Part shown: positions 1 to 12,500 of the stretch, piece by piece
Layout of the letters: each line of letters begins with the position of its first letter
How positions within the stretch are numbered: the first letter of the stretch is position 1
Source of the DNA: Mytilus californianus
Taxonomy: Eukaryota; Mollusca; Bivalvia; Mytilida; Mytilidae
Length of the DNA: 64,000 nt
NCBI RefSeq assembly: GCF_021869535.1
Contig: NW_026262690.1
Coordinates: 85,419,995 to 85,483,994 of the forward strand
Direction: 5' to 3'
The notes under the pieces: generated by a model
Database searches by the model: none
What the model saw: the letters and a program-made list of their open reading frames with translations, nothing else
What the model was told of the DNA's origin: nothing
Position numbers and translations under genes: made by a program

Positions 1-125
1 GCTTGCTGTTTGGTGTGAGCCAAGGCTCCGTGTGGAAGACTGTACTTTGACCTATAATAGTTTACTTTTACAAAATGTAACTTGGATGGAGAGTTGTCTC
101 ATTGGCACTCATACCACATCTTCTT
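1..125 (+). repeat. Mussel dispersed repeat, 'caaggctccgtg' subfamily
   Basis: The block runs from 'caaggctccgtgtggaag' through 'gagttgtctcattggcac' to 'ataccacatcttctt'. The same order and spacing recur at 10735-10850, and the last third recurs in the longer family at 4040-4165. It is non-coding and lies in POLE2 sequence beyond the last exon visible here, so it is probably intronic. Confidence 0.7.
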
Positions 126-374
126 ATATTCATAAATGAATAACGTATTATAAACCTACAAACTTTCAAAGATACCTTTTTCAGCTTGAGCACAACTCTG
201 CTCCATTTAATTTTGGCAAATTTTGAGTTTAAATAAAGTAGTCATATATGGTACATTCATATAACATCTATTATGTTTGTATTTGCCACTGGATGTTCAG
301 CAGCTATCCTTTAATCAATCCATTTAAGAATATCGAGACATTATAAAATTTATTGTTTCACATATTATATTTAC

Positions 375-558
375 ATGACTTGGTACTTCTCCATCTTCTG
401 GAAATTTTACACAATTCCTACACATCTTTGTAACAATGTCTTCACGGAACACTACAATTTCCTGAGTACAGTACTGGATACGACACGGATTACTGGTAAA
501 TTGTGCTGATGGGATCTTTTTCCTAATATCCTCTGTAACTGAATTAGGTATTGGTGGT
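375..558 (-). CDS. POLE2: POLE2 coding exon 13 (last in window)
   Basis: 184 bp, residues about 376-437. It contains [25 protein letters not shown] and [10 protein letters not shown]. The acceptor is TTCACAG at 561-559 and the donor is CAT|GTAAAT at 375/374, phase 0. Reading through the donor gives a stop within about 20 codons, and known POLE2 proteins continue for ~87 residues, so this is not the terminal exon. Confidence 0.94.
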
Positions 559-3500
559 CTGTGAAATATAAGAAAGCTAGTTTTAAAGGTAATTCTGCAG
601 AATGGACATCAAATTAAATCACTTTAAATAGTAAAGAAAAAATTAACAATGCCCCTGCACATTTGTCAATAAAGTGAAAAATATCTTGTTTCATTGAAAA
701 GACGAAACATTACATTTTTTGAATTATTTTATTGGTTATTGTGAACAAATGTTTTATATTTCAGATTTTTCTTAATCATAAATAGTCATACCATCAAAGG
801 TCCTACAATGCACCTGAAAAAAAATCAATACATACCTAGGTAAAATCGTCATAGGTCCTGGGTCTTGTGGTCCTGGTACAAATATAAATCTACTGCTTTC
901 AACTAATGTTGGAAACTCGCATATCAATTCTGTCAAGTTGTGGAAACATTCTGACGAAAAAGATAACAGATAATCAATTATGTCAGAGTATCATTAATGT
1001 AAAAAGAAATATGGAAAATGTTATGTATAAGTCTTTTGGTAAATTTGAATGTTAGTTGCTCAACATACATTGGCAAGTATAGTATGCATATTCAAGACAA
1101 CAAATTAACAATAGATTTATCAAGTAAGTTCTGAAAAGCAGGATGAGTAGGAAGAAGGGGATGATATTTGGACTGAAGTCCTTGAAGTGATGCATATGAA
1201 ACAGAAACAATTTCTTTGCACTGTAAAATGTAAAGAAAAGTACGATAGTATGAAGTAAAATAACAAAAATATAGAACTCTGAGGAAAATTCATAACAGAA
1301 AGTCCATAGTCAAATGGCAAAATCAGATGCCCAAACAAACCAAACAAATGGACAACAACTGTCATATTCCTGACTTGGTACAGGCATTTTCTTATGTAGA
1401 AAATGGTGGGATAAACCATTTTTTAAGTAAGAAGAAATAGTTCAAATAAAAAAAAATAGTCTGAAGATTTTAAATGAAGATTTGATATTTTTTTGTTAAA
1501 ATAGCTATAACTAGTTTAACCTTGACATATGTAAATGTGCCTGTCCCAAATTAAAGTCATAAATATCACACAATAGATGTGTCCAAGAAAATAACTTACT
1601 GAAATATAACATGTGCATCTTAAATATTTTTATTTATAAATCATCTATGGTATTTCAAATGAGAGGGTAGTTTCGGCTTCAATCTCATTGAAGGGTGAGA
1701 ACTGTCAACAATACAACCCATATAAAAGCCATGCACTGAACAATAAAATATTAAGTCATTTTCAGTTTTTCTGTCAATTTTTAGACTTATCCACTGCTGT
1801 AAACTCAGTACTGTTCAGACCATTAGCTTGCAGGTACTGTAGATACTCGCCTAATAGTCGATCCTACTATAAGTCGGGGATTTCAGCTCCAAATTCTAAG
1901 GATTTAGTCTTGACCCTCGTATAAGTCGGACAAAATTTGGGCATTTTTTTTTCAGCTGACAGTAACTGAACGCTGGTAAAACCAATGCAAATCCAGGAAT
2001 AATACTCATTTCTGCATTAATGTTTGTTTGGTTTGAATTTAGTTGATGCTCATCATGATAATTTATATTGCTGTTAATAATAAAGATGTATTCATTTCTC
2101 TTGTTTTGTTCACTGTTCAAATGTTAGATTAGCCATGTGTTGTTTACGTAATGCATCAATGATTTTGTAGGGTATGACTAACAACCTATTGTTTGAGAAA
2201 AGCGAATATAAACCAATATGAACCTGAAAAATTTAAAGTCAATCAACACTTGATGAAAATATTTTTCACAGCATACATAACTCGGTGTTAAATGAGCATG
2301 TACACTTCATAATTCTTATTATATTGTGATGATTAAAGGATTAAAAAAATTAAGTGAAGCTAATCAATATATTAAAATAACTAACTCCAACTCATTAGTG
2401 TCATCTGTTTACCTATCACTGATAGTTTTCACACCTTTAGTAAATACAACTCTTTGTCTCTTAATTGGGGTTATCAATGGATTATATTGGCTTGTCAATC
2501 AATTTTGTAATTTTTGTTTACCTGAGACACTTCAATGAATAATATTTTGATTTTGGGAATGAATCTTAAAATTATTTTTTGATTATTATATGATTTATAA
2601 GCATTGAATTGATATCATGATATCACAATAATGACACAATAACTCCGCTGAAAACATCCTTTCACATATTTGGTACATTGTTATCTCCTTTTCATTTTTG
2701 GTTCTTGGCTCTTCTTTTGGGTTTATAGGAAAACCATGTGACCATGAAAATCAATACACAAACCGGAAACAGTAGAATTTCAACACGAATTTGCAGAAAA
2801 TGTTTACCAAAGAACAAATAAAACACAAAGACAGTATTGTAGTCATTTATTTTCAACAAAAACTTTTTATTTATTGATTTATGTAGGTTTGGCAATCAAA
2901 AACGTAGTTTTGACCAGGAAATTCACTCCTGACCACTTTTCTCAAGCTTGGATTTTTCCTCTGGTCGCTAGATCTCGTCTATTAGTTGGTCCCCCTCTCT
3001 GGATTATGAATTTTACTCCCAATTTTCCGACTAATAAGCGAGTAGGAACGGTAATTAAGATCTGTTCAGCAAATATTCAGATTGTTCAGTAGTTGTTATT
3101 CAACTGTACAGATTAACAACACACTGAATTGTCTGAAAAGCTACTGAACAGTATTGAATTGACTGCAAGCAAGTGTCAACAATACTGATTATACTGCAGT
3201 CAATGAATCTGAATATTGATTGAAAGACTGAACACTTATTTCAAACGGGATTGCACATCCTCATTTTTTCGGCAATATTGTTTACTGTGCCCGGAAATTT
3301 AGAAACGATCCTGGTAAATTTATCGATCCTTTAAATAAACTTATTCTAAAAGGTTACCAATTCAACACTGTAATTAGATCATTAAATATTGTTTTTATTG
3401 GTACTAATATTGATTTTGTTATCAGTAAATTAAAAGCAAACTAAATATTATTGTTATATACATATACACATTTATGGATCTACAATCTGTCGATACTTGT

Positions 3501-6500
3501 TTCTTGGCATTGCACAAGGTCATGTTTTTCTCGGACTGTTTATGACGTGTTTACACTAAATCCATTGGATGTTGGATGTGTACGGATTGATAATTTAGTC
3601 TTAGATGCATGATTTTTTTTATTAGTTGTTAGTGGCTTTGAACTAGCTGTCAGTAACTGCGAGTACTCTCAGTTCTGTACTTAGTGTCGTTTTGTTGTTT
3701 GGATGTACAAGTACCCGGCCACGTCCACTTGTATTTGTAGTATTTGTATTTTTATCCATCTGATGAGTTAAGCCTCTTTCAACTGATTTTTATAGTTCGT
3801 TCTTATGTTGTACTGTTACACCACTGTCCCAGGTTAGGGGGAGGGTTGGGATCCCGCTAACATGTTTAACCCTGCCACATTCCGTATGTATGTGCCTGTC
3901 CCAAGTCAGGAGCCTGTAATTCAGTGGTTGTCGTTTGTTTATGTGTTACATATTTGTTTTTCGTTCATTTTTTGTACATAAATTAGGCCGTTAGTTTTCT
4001 CGTTTTACATTGTCATTTCGGGGCCTTTTATAGCTGACTGTGCAGTATGGGCTTTGCTCATTGTTGAAGGCCGTACGGTGACCTATAGTTGTTAATTTCA
4101 GTGTCATTTGGTCTCTTGTGGAGAGTTGTCTCATTGGCAATCATACCACATCTTCTTTTTTATATGACTTATAATTTCTTGTTTGGACTTTTCAGACAAT
4201 GTCATGATCAGGGATGGGCACGATTACTGACAAATGTAATCGATTGAAGGATTTTTGTGTAATCGATTAATAATCGATTACTCTGATTTTTGTGTGTAAT
4301 CAATTGCAATCGATTACTTTAGCAAAAGTAATTACATTACTTTTCGATTACTGTCAATTACATGCTACAAAGTTACAAAAAAAAAAAGTAAGTTAAACAC
4401 AAAGTCAATTATGATGCTCAATGTATGTCATGTATGTATAGTGGAAATTTTGAACATTACAAAAATAGCATTTAAAGCATTGTTTCCAAATTTTATGTTG
4501 ACAATTGTTTTCTAGATGGAAGCTCTCACTGTCTAAGGATCCGAAATATTCAAAAATTCTAGAAATTTTGGTTTTTCAATATGAGTGATTGGTGATAAAG
4601 TTCTTGCAATGGCATCACATTGCATCAATCACTTCTTTATATTTTAGGTTATTATCTCCATATTTTTGCTGTCATACTGACTTAAGTTAGGTTTTTTGTT
4701 TTTACTCATTATTAACAGGTATATTTGAATATAGTTCATTACAATGTTGAAAGTTTACTCTGAAAAAAAACTATAAAAAAGTAGAATAATTAATTAGTTC
4801 AGCTAATTTTAAAGATGATAATTTATGATTTGTAATTACATGCATGAATTAATCCTTTTGTTTGGACAACCTCCCTAATTACAGGCTATAATACTGCCAA
4901 TGGAGTACAACTATAACCTGGGGCAATATAATGTAAATCTCCTTCTTAATTAGACATAATTGAAACCAAAACAAAGTCTGCATCTTATTGATTAGAAGTC
5001 TTTGTTCATCTGATTAGTAAAGACAAGAAGTTTGTTGAGAATTTTTTATTCTCAATTCAAAATTATAAACAATTTATATTTTTTGTGCAAAAATAGGATA
5101 CATGTATCTCTATTTCTGAACAAGAATTTTAATGCATAGCCATTGGTTCATTGTCAAAAGGATTTTGTGTACTTTGTAATTTCTATGTCATAATATTATA
5201 ATAAATCAAATGTTTATCTATTCTAAGCTAAAATTCCAACTATTATTGGAATTTATGCTTTAAGGAATTTTCATACAAATAAGCTTACTACTGCAATATA
5301 GTACAGGTTTTAACTTAAGACTTATTTCTTATTAAAATCTATTTTCTTATTTTTATATAAAAAGTCTTAAATTATTGACAAGCAAGAAAAGTCATCTGTT
5401 TCAAAAGCTAGATATACATTATAATTTGATATATTTGGTTGATCATATTTAAGCAGCTGGAGCCAATAGATAGAAACAAGGCATTTGATAAACTCTTAAG
5501 TCATATCAATACATTCTATTTTTAACTGTACTATAAAGTGATGAATACATACATACTTTCATATAAAATAGATTATATTTCATCAAGCTATTTTACCAAA
5601 GTAATCGAAAAGTAATCTATGATTACATCATAATTTTTGCTGTAATCGATTAAATTACGATTACATGTAATCGAAAATGTCTTCGATTACAGATTACTGT
5701 CGATTACTGCAAAAAATGTAATCAATTACAATCGATTACGATTACAGATTACGATTACCCCATCCCTGGTCATGATCAAAATGACACTTTCAGACTAAAA
5801 TGTGTTTACTAGTTTAATTACCTTTCATCATCTTCACATGTTGACTACCCTGGTGTGATGATAGAAAATTTCCACATAATATAAAACATGTTGGAGGAAA
5901 GTCTGCATATCCTGCAAATAATATTCTTAATTTCTCCATAACCTGTAAAACAGAACATGGTATTGTGAGGGTGTGCATGCAATATCTTATCCAACTTGTT
6001 GCTTATAAGATAAAAATGAAACAAGACAATCTGTGAGCACCAATCACTAATAAAACCCTACTGTTAGTTGTGGGGACAATTTCTTATTGTTTAATTTTAT
6101 AATAACAAACAACACTTACAGCTAATCAGTTTGACGATTCACTTAATACCACCTAAAGCTTTGCCGATGAGATGTTGACCTTGGATACAAAGGTAATTTG
6201 AGGCATTGTCTATCCCATGGTCTTCTACAGATTAGTATTGAGTAAATATTAAGTTGTTCATTTATCTGAAATGCTTCACACTGTCCAAAGAATTTTGATC
6301 CCAAATTTCATGAAGCTTTGATTGTATTTTCAGAGAAAATTTTGAATAAAATTTCATGGGACAGATGGCCACTCTTTAGGAACATGGACAAAAGGATGGG
6401 CACACATGAAACAGTATACCCCTCCTTTTTAGTGTGGGTACAAATGTATAACAAAGAAGCTTTACTGTTACTAAATAAATACATTTATTATACTTCACGT

Positions 6501-9500
6501 AAAAATGCAATATTTTGATTGGCTTATACGAGGGTATTAATTTACTCTATCACATAGCTGAGTGGGTGACAATTTTTTTGAATGTTACCCTCTCGTGCAG
6601 AGCCTCAACTGGTTTCTTCAATTAGTAACCAGGTTTTATAACTGTCACATGTGCGCTTGAAAGTAACGAAGATAAGCAAATAGCTGTAAGATTCAAATGA
6701 CACAGATTTTAAACAAAAACAACAGGCGACATATTTGCTGAAGTTTCAGAGGATGATATATCTGATTTACTGGAGTTAAAAGACTCAAAGTCAACAAAAA
6801 GATGCATAGCACACAGTTTAAAGAGTTTCTGTGGTTTCCTCGGCGAAGACAATGAATTTGAAACATTTGCTAAATCAAAATTGAATGAAAAACTGAGACT
6901 GTTTTTTGCTTCGTTACGAAAAACTGACGGGAATCACTTGAAAAAGTCTACCATCACTAATTATAGGTACGGATTGTCAAAATATTTGACACAACATTGT
7001 TCCATAGACATTACAAAGGATGTTCAATTCACCGGTTCAAATGATGTGTTCAAGGCAGTCATCGTTAACTTAAAGAAAAAAGGGTATGCCTCTACTGACT
7101 ACAAACCCCCTATTTCTAAAGAGGACCTACAGAAGCTGTATAACACTAATAGTATTGCAATCAACACAATCACACCTTATGGTTTACAGAAAAAGGTATG
7201 GTTTGACATAATGTTCTATTTATGTAGGTGAGGCCAAGAAAACTTGAGTTCTATGACAAAAAAAAACATATGCTATTAAAACAGATTCTAGTGGAAGAGA
7301 GTATGTGTATCAACAAATAGATAAATATGATAAAAATCATCGTGATGAAGCTACCCCTGATGATACCGTCGGTGAAGCAAGGATGTACGCAAGAGTAGGT
7401 GATCCTCTGTGTCCAGTATTATCATTTAAATTGTATTTTGAAAAACTTCACCCGACTCTCAATGATTTATGGCAGCACACAAAGAATTCCTTTGATATAA
7501 GTGACACAACATGGTATTGTAAAGCTCCTATAGGGAAAAACAGTTTAGCAGTAATGATGCCTGAAATTTCCGAGAAGGCTAAACTTTCTAGAAGGTACAC
7601 GAATCACTCTATACGTGCAACATCCATTACTGCAATGGATGAAGCAGGCATATAAGCTAGGCACATAATGAGAGCCAGTGGACATTGGTGTGAAGCTTCT
7701 ATCTGTAGTTATTCTAAGAAACTAAGCAAAAAAAAGCAACGTGAGGTGTCTGACAGTTTAAATAATATGCTTCAAAGTGACAATATTAATCATGAACTTC
7801 AGTCTGAAGGTGATCACAATATAACTGAGACTACACCTGAAGCACAGGCATTACTTGGGCTCAGTGCAGCTGAAATAGAAGCTTTATTTTCATACGAAAA
7901 CACATTGGAAGGAATTCCTATCATGCCTATGGATATTACGGTTGCGCCGCAAAATGTTTGTGTTCCTGATAACCAAAACAAGGAAAACTCACCTCATCCA
8001 GCTGTTTCTTCAAATTTTCAGCTGTCCATGAACAATGTCCAGCCATAGTGGAACACTCACACAATGAATTTATGTCCTAATATTACTAACAGTGTGGTCA
8101 ATTTCAACATTCACAAATGATTTTCAAAATTGAATTGTTTCACCAACTAAACAGTAACTGTTAAATTTTATTCTTTGTTGAATTTTATTCCGACAGACAG
8201 TTAAATTTAATTCTATGTTGAATTGTTTCATATATATAGTTATATACAAAATGTATGTGATCTTTGTTTTTTCTCTTGTTAAAAGAATTGATGAAAAATA
8301 TTTCTGTTTTCTTGTTGTATTTTCTCCATTTCATATGAAATATGTATCAAATTTGAAATAACATGTCAGGTAGATGTGTACATGAGACAATATCTTTATT
8401 TCCGTTATCTTATACAGAAATGCCAATGAAAGTTGGTAATTATCAAAGTATATCATGATATAATTCATATAAAGTTGCAATATTTTTCCAGATAAAAATA
8501 ACAGAACATTCAGTATAATAAATTAAATAACACATAGCTGAGAGGGTGATAGACAGATTGTTACCCCTTGAAAAACATTGTCAACTGAGGCTTCGCCTCA
8601 GTTGACAATGTTTTCTCGGGGTAACAATCTGCTCTATCACCCTCTCAGCTGTGTTATTTATATAATGAAATATCAGGGTTTTTTTCTTTCTGAACTGCAT
8701 AAACAACAATAAACTCCAAAATATCACTATTTAAATGATGGTAAATTTTCTATACTTAACTAAGTTTTCAAATCAAATTCAAATAAGCGCTAAGATGGTG
8801 ATAAACCTACCTTAACCTGATCCAACCAAACATCAGATAAGAAAACAAACATGGCATCTTCATTGTCTTGTTCTATTTGTCGAAGTTTTGATGATGCTTT
8901 TGCACATTGATTCCCAAAGCCACCAAAAAAGTTAATATTTCCAAAGTAAGATCTGAAATAGATTTATGATCATAAAATAGAGAAATTAAACAAGTTTACA
9001 TGTGCTTATTAAATGGGCAAGCAGGCTTAAGGTTTTGACTACAATTATGGTACAAAGACTCAAGTGTCAACCTATCAAAATACTGTAATTGGTGCTTCAA
9101 GCACAAGTTTTCAACGCCCAGCACTGCGTAAAGTTTTAGGACCGAGGACCCAGAAATTTATAAATAAAATTGAAAATTTTTAGAAGCCTAATATGTTTGA
9201 AATGCAGTGTTCTATAAATATTTTTTTGTTAATTCAATTTTTATTAGTGAAATGATATTTCATATGAAAATACAGTACTTACAGATAAAAAGTATAATAG
9301 TATCAATATCACTAAATTATGCATTGAGATCTAACAGCCTAATAATTGTTTACTTCTGAATCTGCCACATCAAAATTTTTCACACAATGTCACAAGGCTA
9401 GTTATTTGAGTTATGAATATATACAGACATGTGAGACATACATCTGACAATCAAAAACACATAAGATGCCAAATAAGGCAGCTAGGGTTCATAAAATTGT

Positions 9501-12500
9501 TTTTAATGTTGAAAACCTTACCTTGTAGTTTTAGCTGGTTCAGGCGGTGGAAAACCAAATGCATTGATGTGGAATATTTTATCTTCATACCATCCCTCAG
9601 CCAGCACAAAACAATTTTCTGTAAACAAACCATTTTGAAAATTCTGGACAAATATGTTAAGTAAATATTTATCTAAAGCACTTTTATTTATGCAATACAT
9701 GAGCTTCAAAACAGGCCAGCCTGGTGATAAACTACTTCATTTTAAAACTAAGAGGAATGCAGGCATTAAACGATTTAGCATATACCCAACTTGAATTCAA
9801 AGTATTTGAAAATAGAGAGTACAGGTATCTGAGTGACCCATCTCACTGTCAAGTTGATGACTAAATAAGAGGTCATTCTTTTTAGTAGTTTCTAAGAAAA
9901 GCATTCCTACTTTTTCTTCTTCATTCAAACAGTAAGTAGGTCTCTGACAGATCAGAAAATAGTTTACAGGTTACAAAACCTCACTGTCAAGCTGCTGACC
10001 AAATATGAAGATAATTTGTACTGTAGTTCCTCAGAAAAGTTTGAAGAAAATATTTGAAGAACAAACTGACAGACAGATAATTCAGCTGATTGCAATCTAA
10101 TTCTTATTCCATTGTACTGTGGATTTATTACTATTCGTTGGATACCAATTTTTCGTTGATTTTGTGGGTACAGGTGAATCACGAAATTTAATGTTCAAAG
10201 AATAACAAATTTTCTAAAGGCTTGTATGCAGACTCTGACAAAACCACGAAATTATATATTCACGTACATGTAAGCTTTTCTTAATCCACAAAAATAAATG
10301 AACTCAAAGTATTACTTTCTAGTCATCAAAAGTAAGTTATATATATATATATTGAAGGATACAGCTTCTGAAAGATCTATCTGTACAACTCCTGTAGGAT
10401 CTTCTAAATACCATTTACCCTAAAAGTAAAGAAAAAACATTTATAATTCCTTGTACACTAAAACTGGTTCCAATCATGTCAAAAAATTGATTAAATACAA
10501 TACTGATTAAATCTTTAAACCTGATTCATCACCAAAGTTATTCCAAACATTATGCAAGAGTTAAACTTTTAAATATTTTATCATTAGAGAAACATATTCT
10601 ATCACTTCATCAAATTAATTATGATATTCATCCTTCTTTTACATACTTTCCAAACCACATTTTTTACTTTTGAAAATCTTAAGTCTTGATTTGATATAAT
10701 CATAACCAACAGTGTATTGTGGCAGAATCTATATTTGAGTCAAGGCTCCGTGTTGAAGGCAGTACTTTGACTTATAATTGTTTACTTTTAATACATTGCG
10801 ACTTGGATAGAGAGTTGTCTCATTGGCACTCATACCAAATCTTCTTATTTATAATTAAAGTCAAAAATTGCTTTCCCAAGCATTAAAGCTGACTGACAGA
10901 AATTCGTTGACCATGAACAAATCATTTTTACCTCTTTGAGCTGTGTGAGCATTCCAAGTACAATAATTTCTCCAAGTTTGGCTGTACTTCCAAGAAGGTA
11001 TTCTATGGGTTTGAGCTAAAATAAATAACAATAGATTGAACAATATGATAAATATTCAAATGCACCTACAAAGATTATTGATTATTATTGCATACTTTAC
11101 AACCAACTGTGGATTCATTAATATTCGTTGGATACCAATTTTCGTGGATTTCGTAGATACAGGGGTAACACCAATTTAAATGTTCAAAGAATAACAAATT
11201 TCCCAAAGGAATATATGCAGACTTTGCCAAAACCAGCAAATTAAATATCACCGAAAATGCAAGTTTTCCTCAATCTACGAAAATTGGTACCCACGAAAAT
11301 AAATGAATCCACAGTATTTGTAATTCTAATATGTGCGTATTAATTAGATGCATAGCAGAACATATATCCTTTATATTATAAAAAGGATAATCTATGCTGC
11401 ACATTATAAACGTATTCACACTTTTGGTATTTAGCTATATTTTGCTCTGAATCACCTTTTGACGTCAGGCAACAATCACTTTTTAATTGTGACGTCAAAT
11501 GTTTTGAATTGTGATGTCAAAGTTTACGGGAACCTGTGTGATTTTACGTAATGGCGGACAAATTTGCATACAAGTGTAAATACGTCTATTGTCCTTTCAT
11601 ATGGTTGTATTAATTCCTCATTAAAAACATGATTTGAAATATTAATGTTTGATTAAAAAATACCATTTTCTAACAACTTAATATTTCTATTAGGTTTTGA
11701 CATGAATCAGTATGTGTGTAAATAATTTGCTCACACTATTTTTCAATGTCATGTTATACTGATAGAACAAAGATTTTGATGAAAGTGTTTCGATATAAAA
11801 GAGGTTGAAACCTGCAAAATCTTAGTTGTACCACACAACATTGACGTGCATGTTCAGATTCAGAAACTTGTCACCAGTTGTCTAATTTAGAGACTTGATA
11901 TATTGTATAGAATCTGATCTATTCTGGTAGAGTGTATATGTTGCCCTCTAAATAGTTTATTAGTAGATGATTTGTTGGGCTGATGTTCCTGTTTTACTTT
12001 TACCCATTCCTTTTATCAAATAGTCGTATCTGAATGTTTTTGAAGAATCAGTTGTTGATGGCAAATCTTCAATAGTTTTGGTCAAAATATTTCTTCAGGC
12101 TCTGGGCTACTTAGAGCTTGATTCAAATATGTATAGACTAGGGATGTCAACGAGTACTTGAGTACTCGAGTATCGCTCGGTAGTACAGAGTATCGAATAC
12201 CAAAATGATACTCGACTAATCGGTTTCCTGTTAGAATGTTGTTTCCTTCTTAGAGAAATTATATTTTTATTAAGAGCGCCTCCCGGGAAATTAAATATTA
12301 ATCAAAATTATACTACGTTTCGAATGTTTGCGTTTCATTGTCATTTAAAATTCCTCCGAACATAGGTAGGCTATGAACAAAGGCACTTTTCCAAGGCTTA
12401 CACTTTTAGCTAATCTTGTATTTGTCATTCCATCTCCTCTGTACCATCAGAGCAAATATTTTCATTAACAGGACTGTTAGTTACGTAACAATGTTGAGAA

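Larger units (their letters stand above)
6540..8661. mobile_element. Decayed Crypton-like transposon in POLE2 intron 10
   Basis: Carries the recombinase remnant described separately. The left side has 'tatcacatagctgagtggg' (about 6549). The right side ends in a 138-bp palindrome (8524-8661) whose arms begin 'aataacacatagctgagagg'. The shared 'cacatagctgag' motif suggests that the palindrome is a duplicated, fold-back version of the left end. True borders and any target duplication could not be fixed. Confidence 0.5.

Noticed and set aside
1120-1419. 99-codon minus-strand frame in POLE2 intron 11
   Set aside because: No motif, low-complexity hydrophobic composition, and it lies between two well-fixed exons with no splice support.
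2850-3100. Tc1/pogo-type transposon from 'ataagtcgg' ends
   Set aside because: Ends are too diverged, no target duplication and no transposase, so only a generic repeat is called.
9619-9621. Shorter POLE2 exon 9 using the AG at 9621
   Set aside because: It would drop the conserved FQNGLFT segment and break continuity with exon 8.
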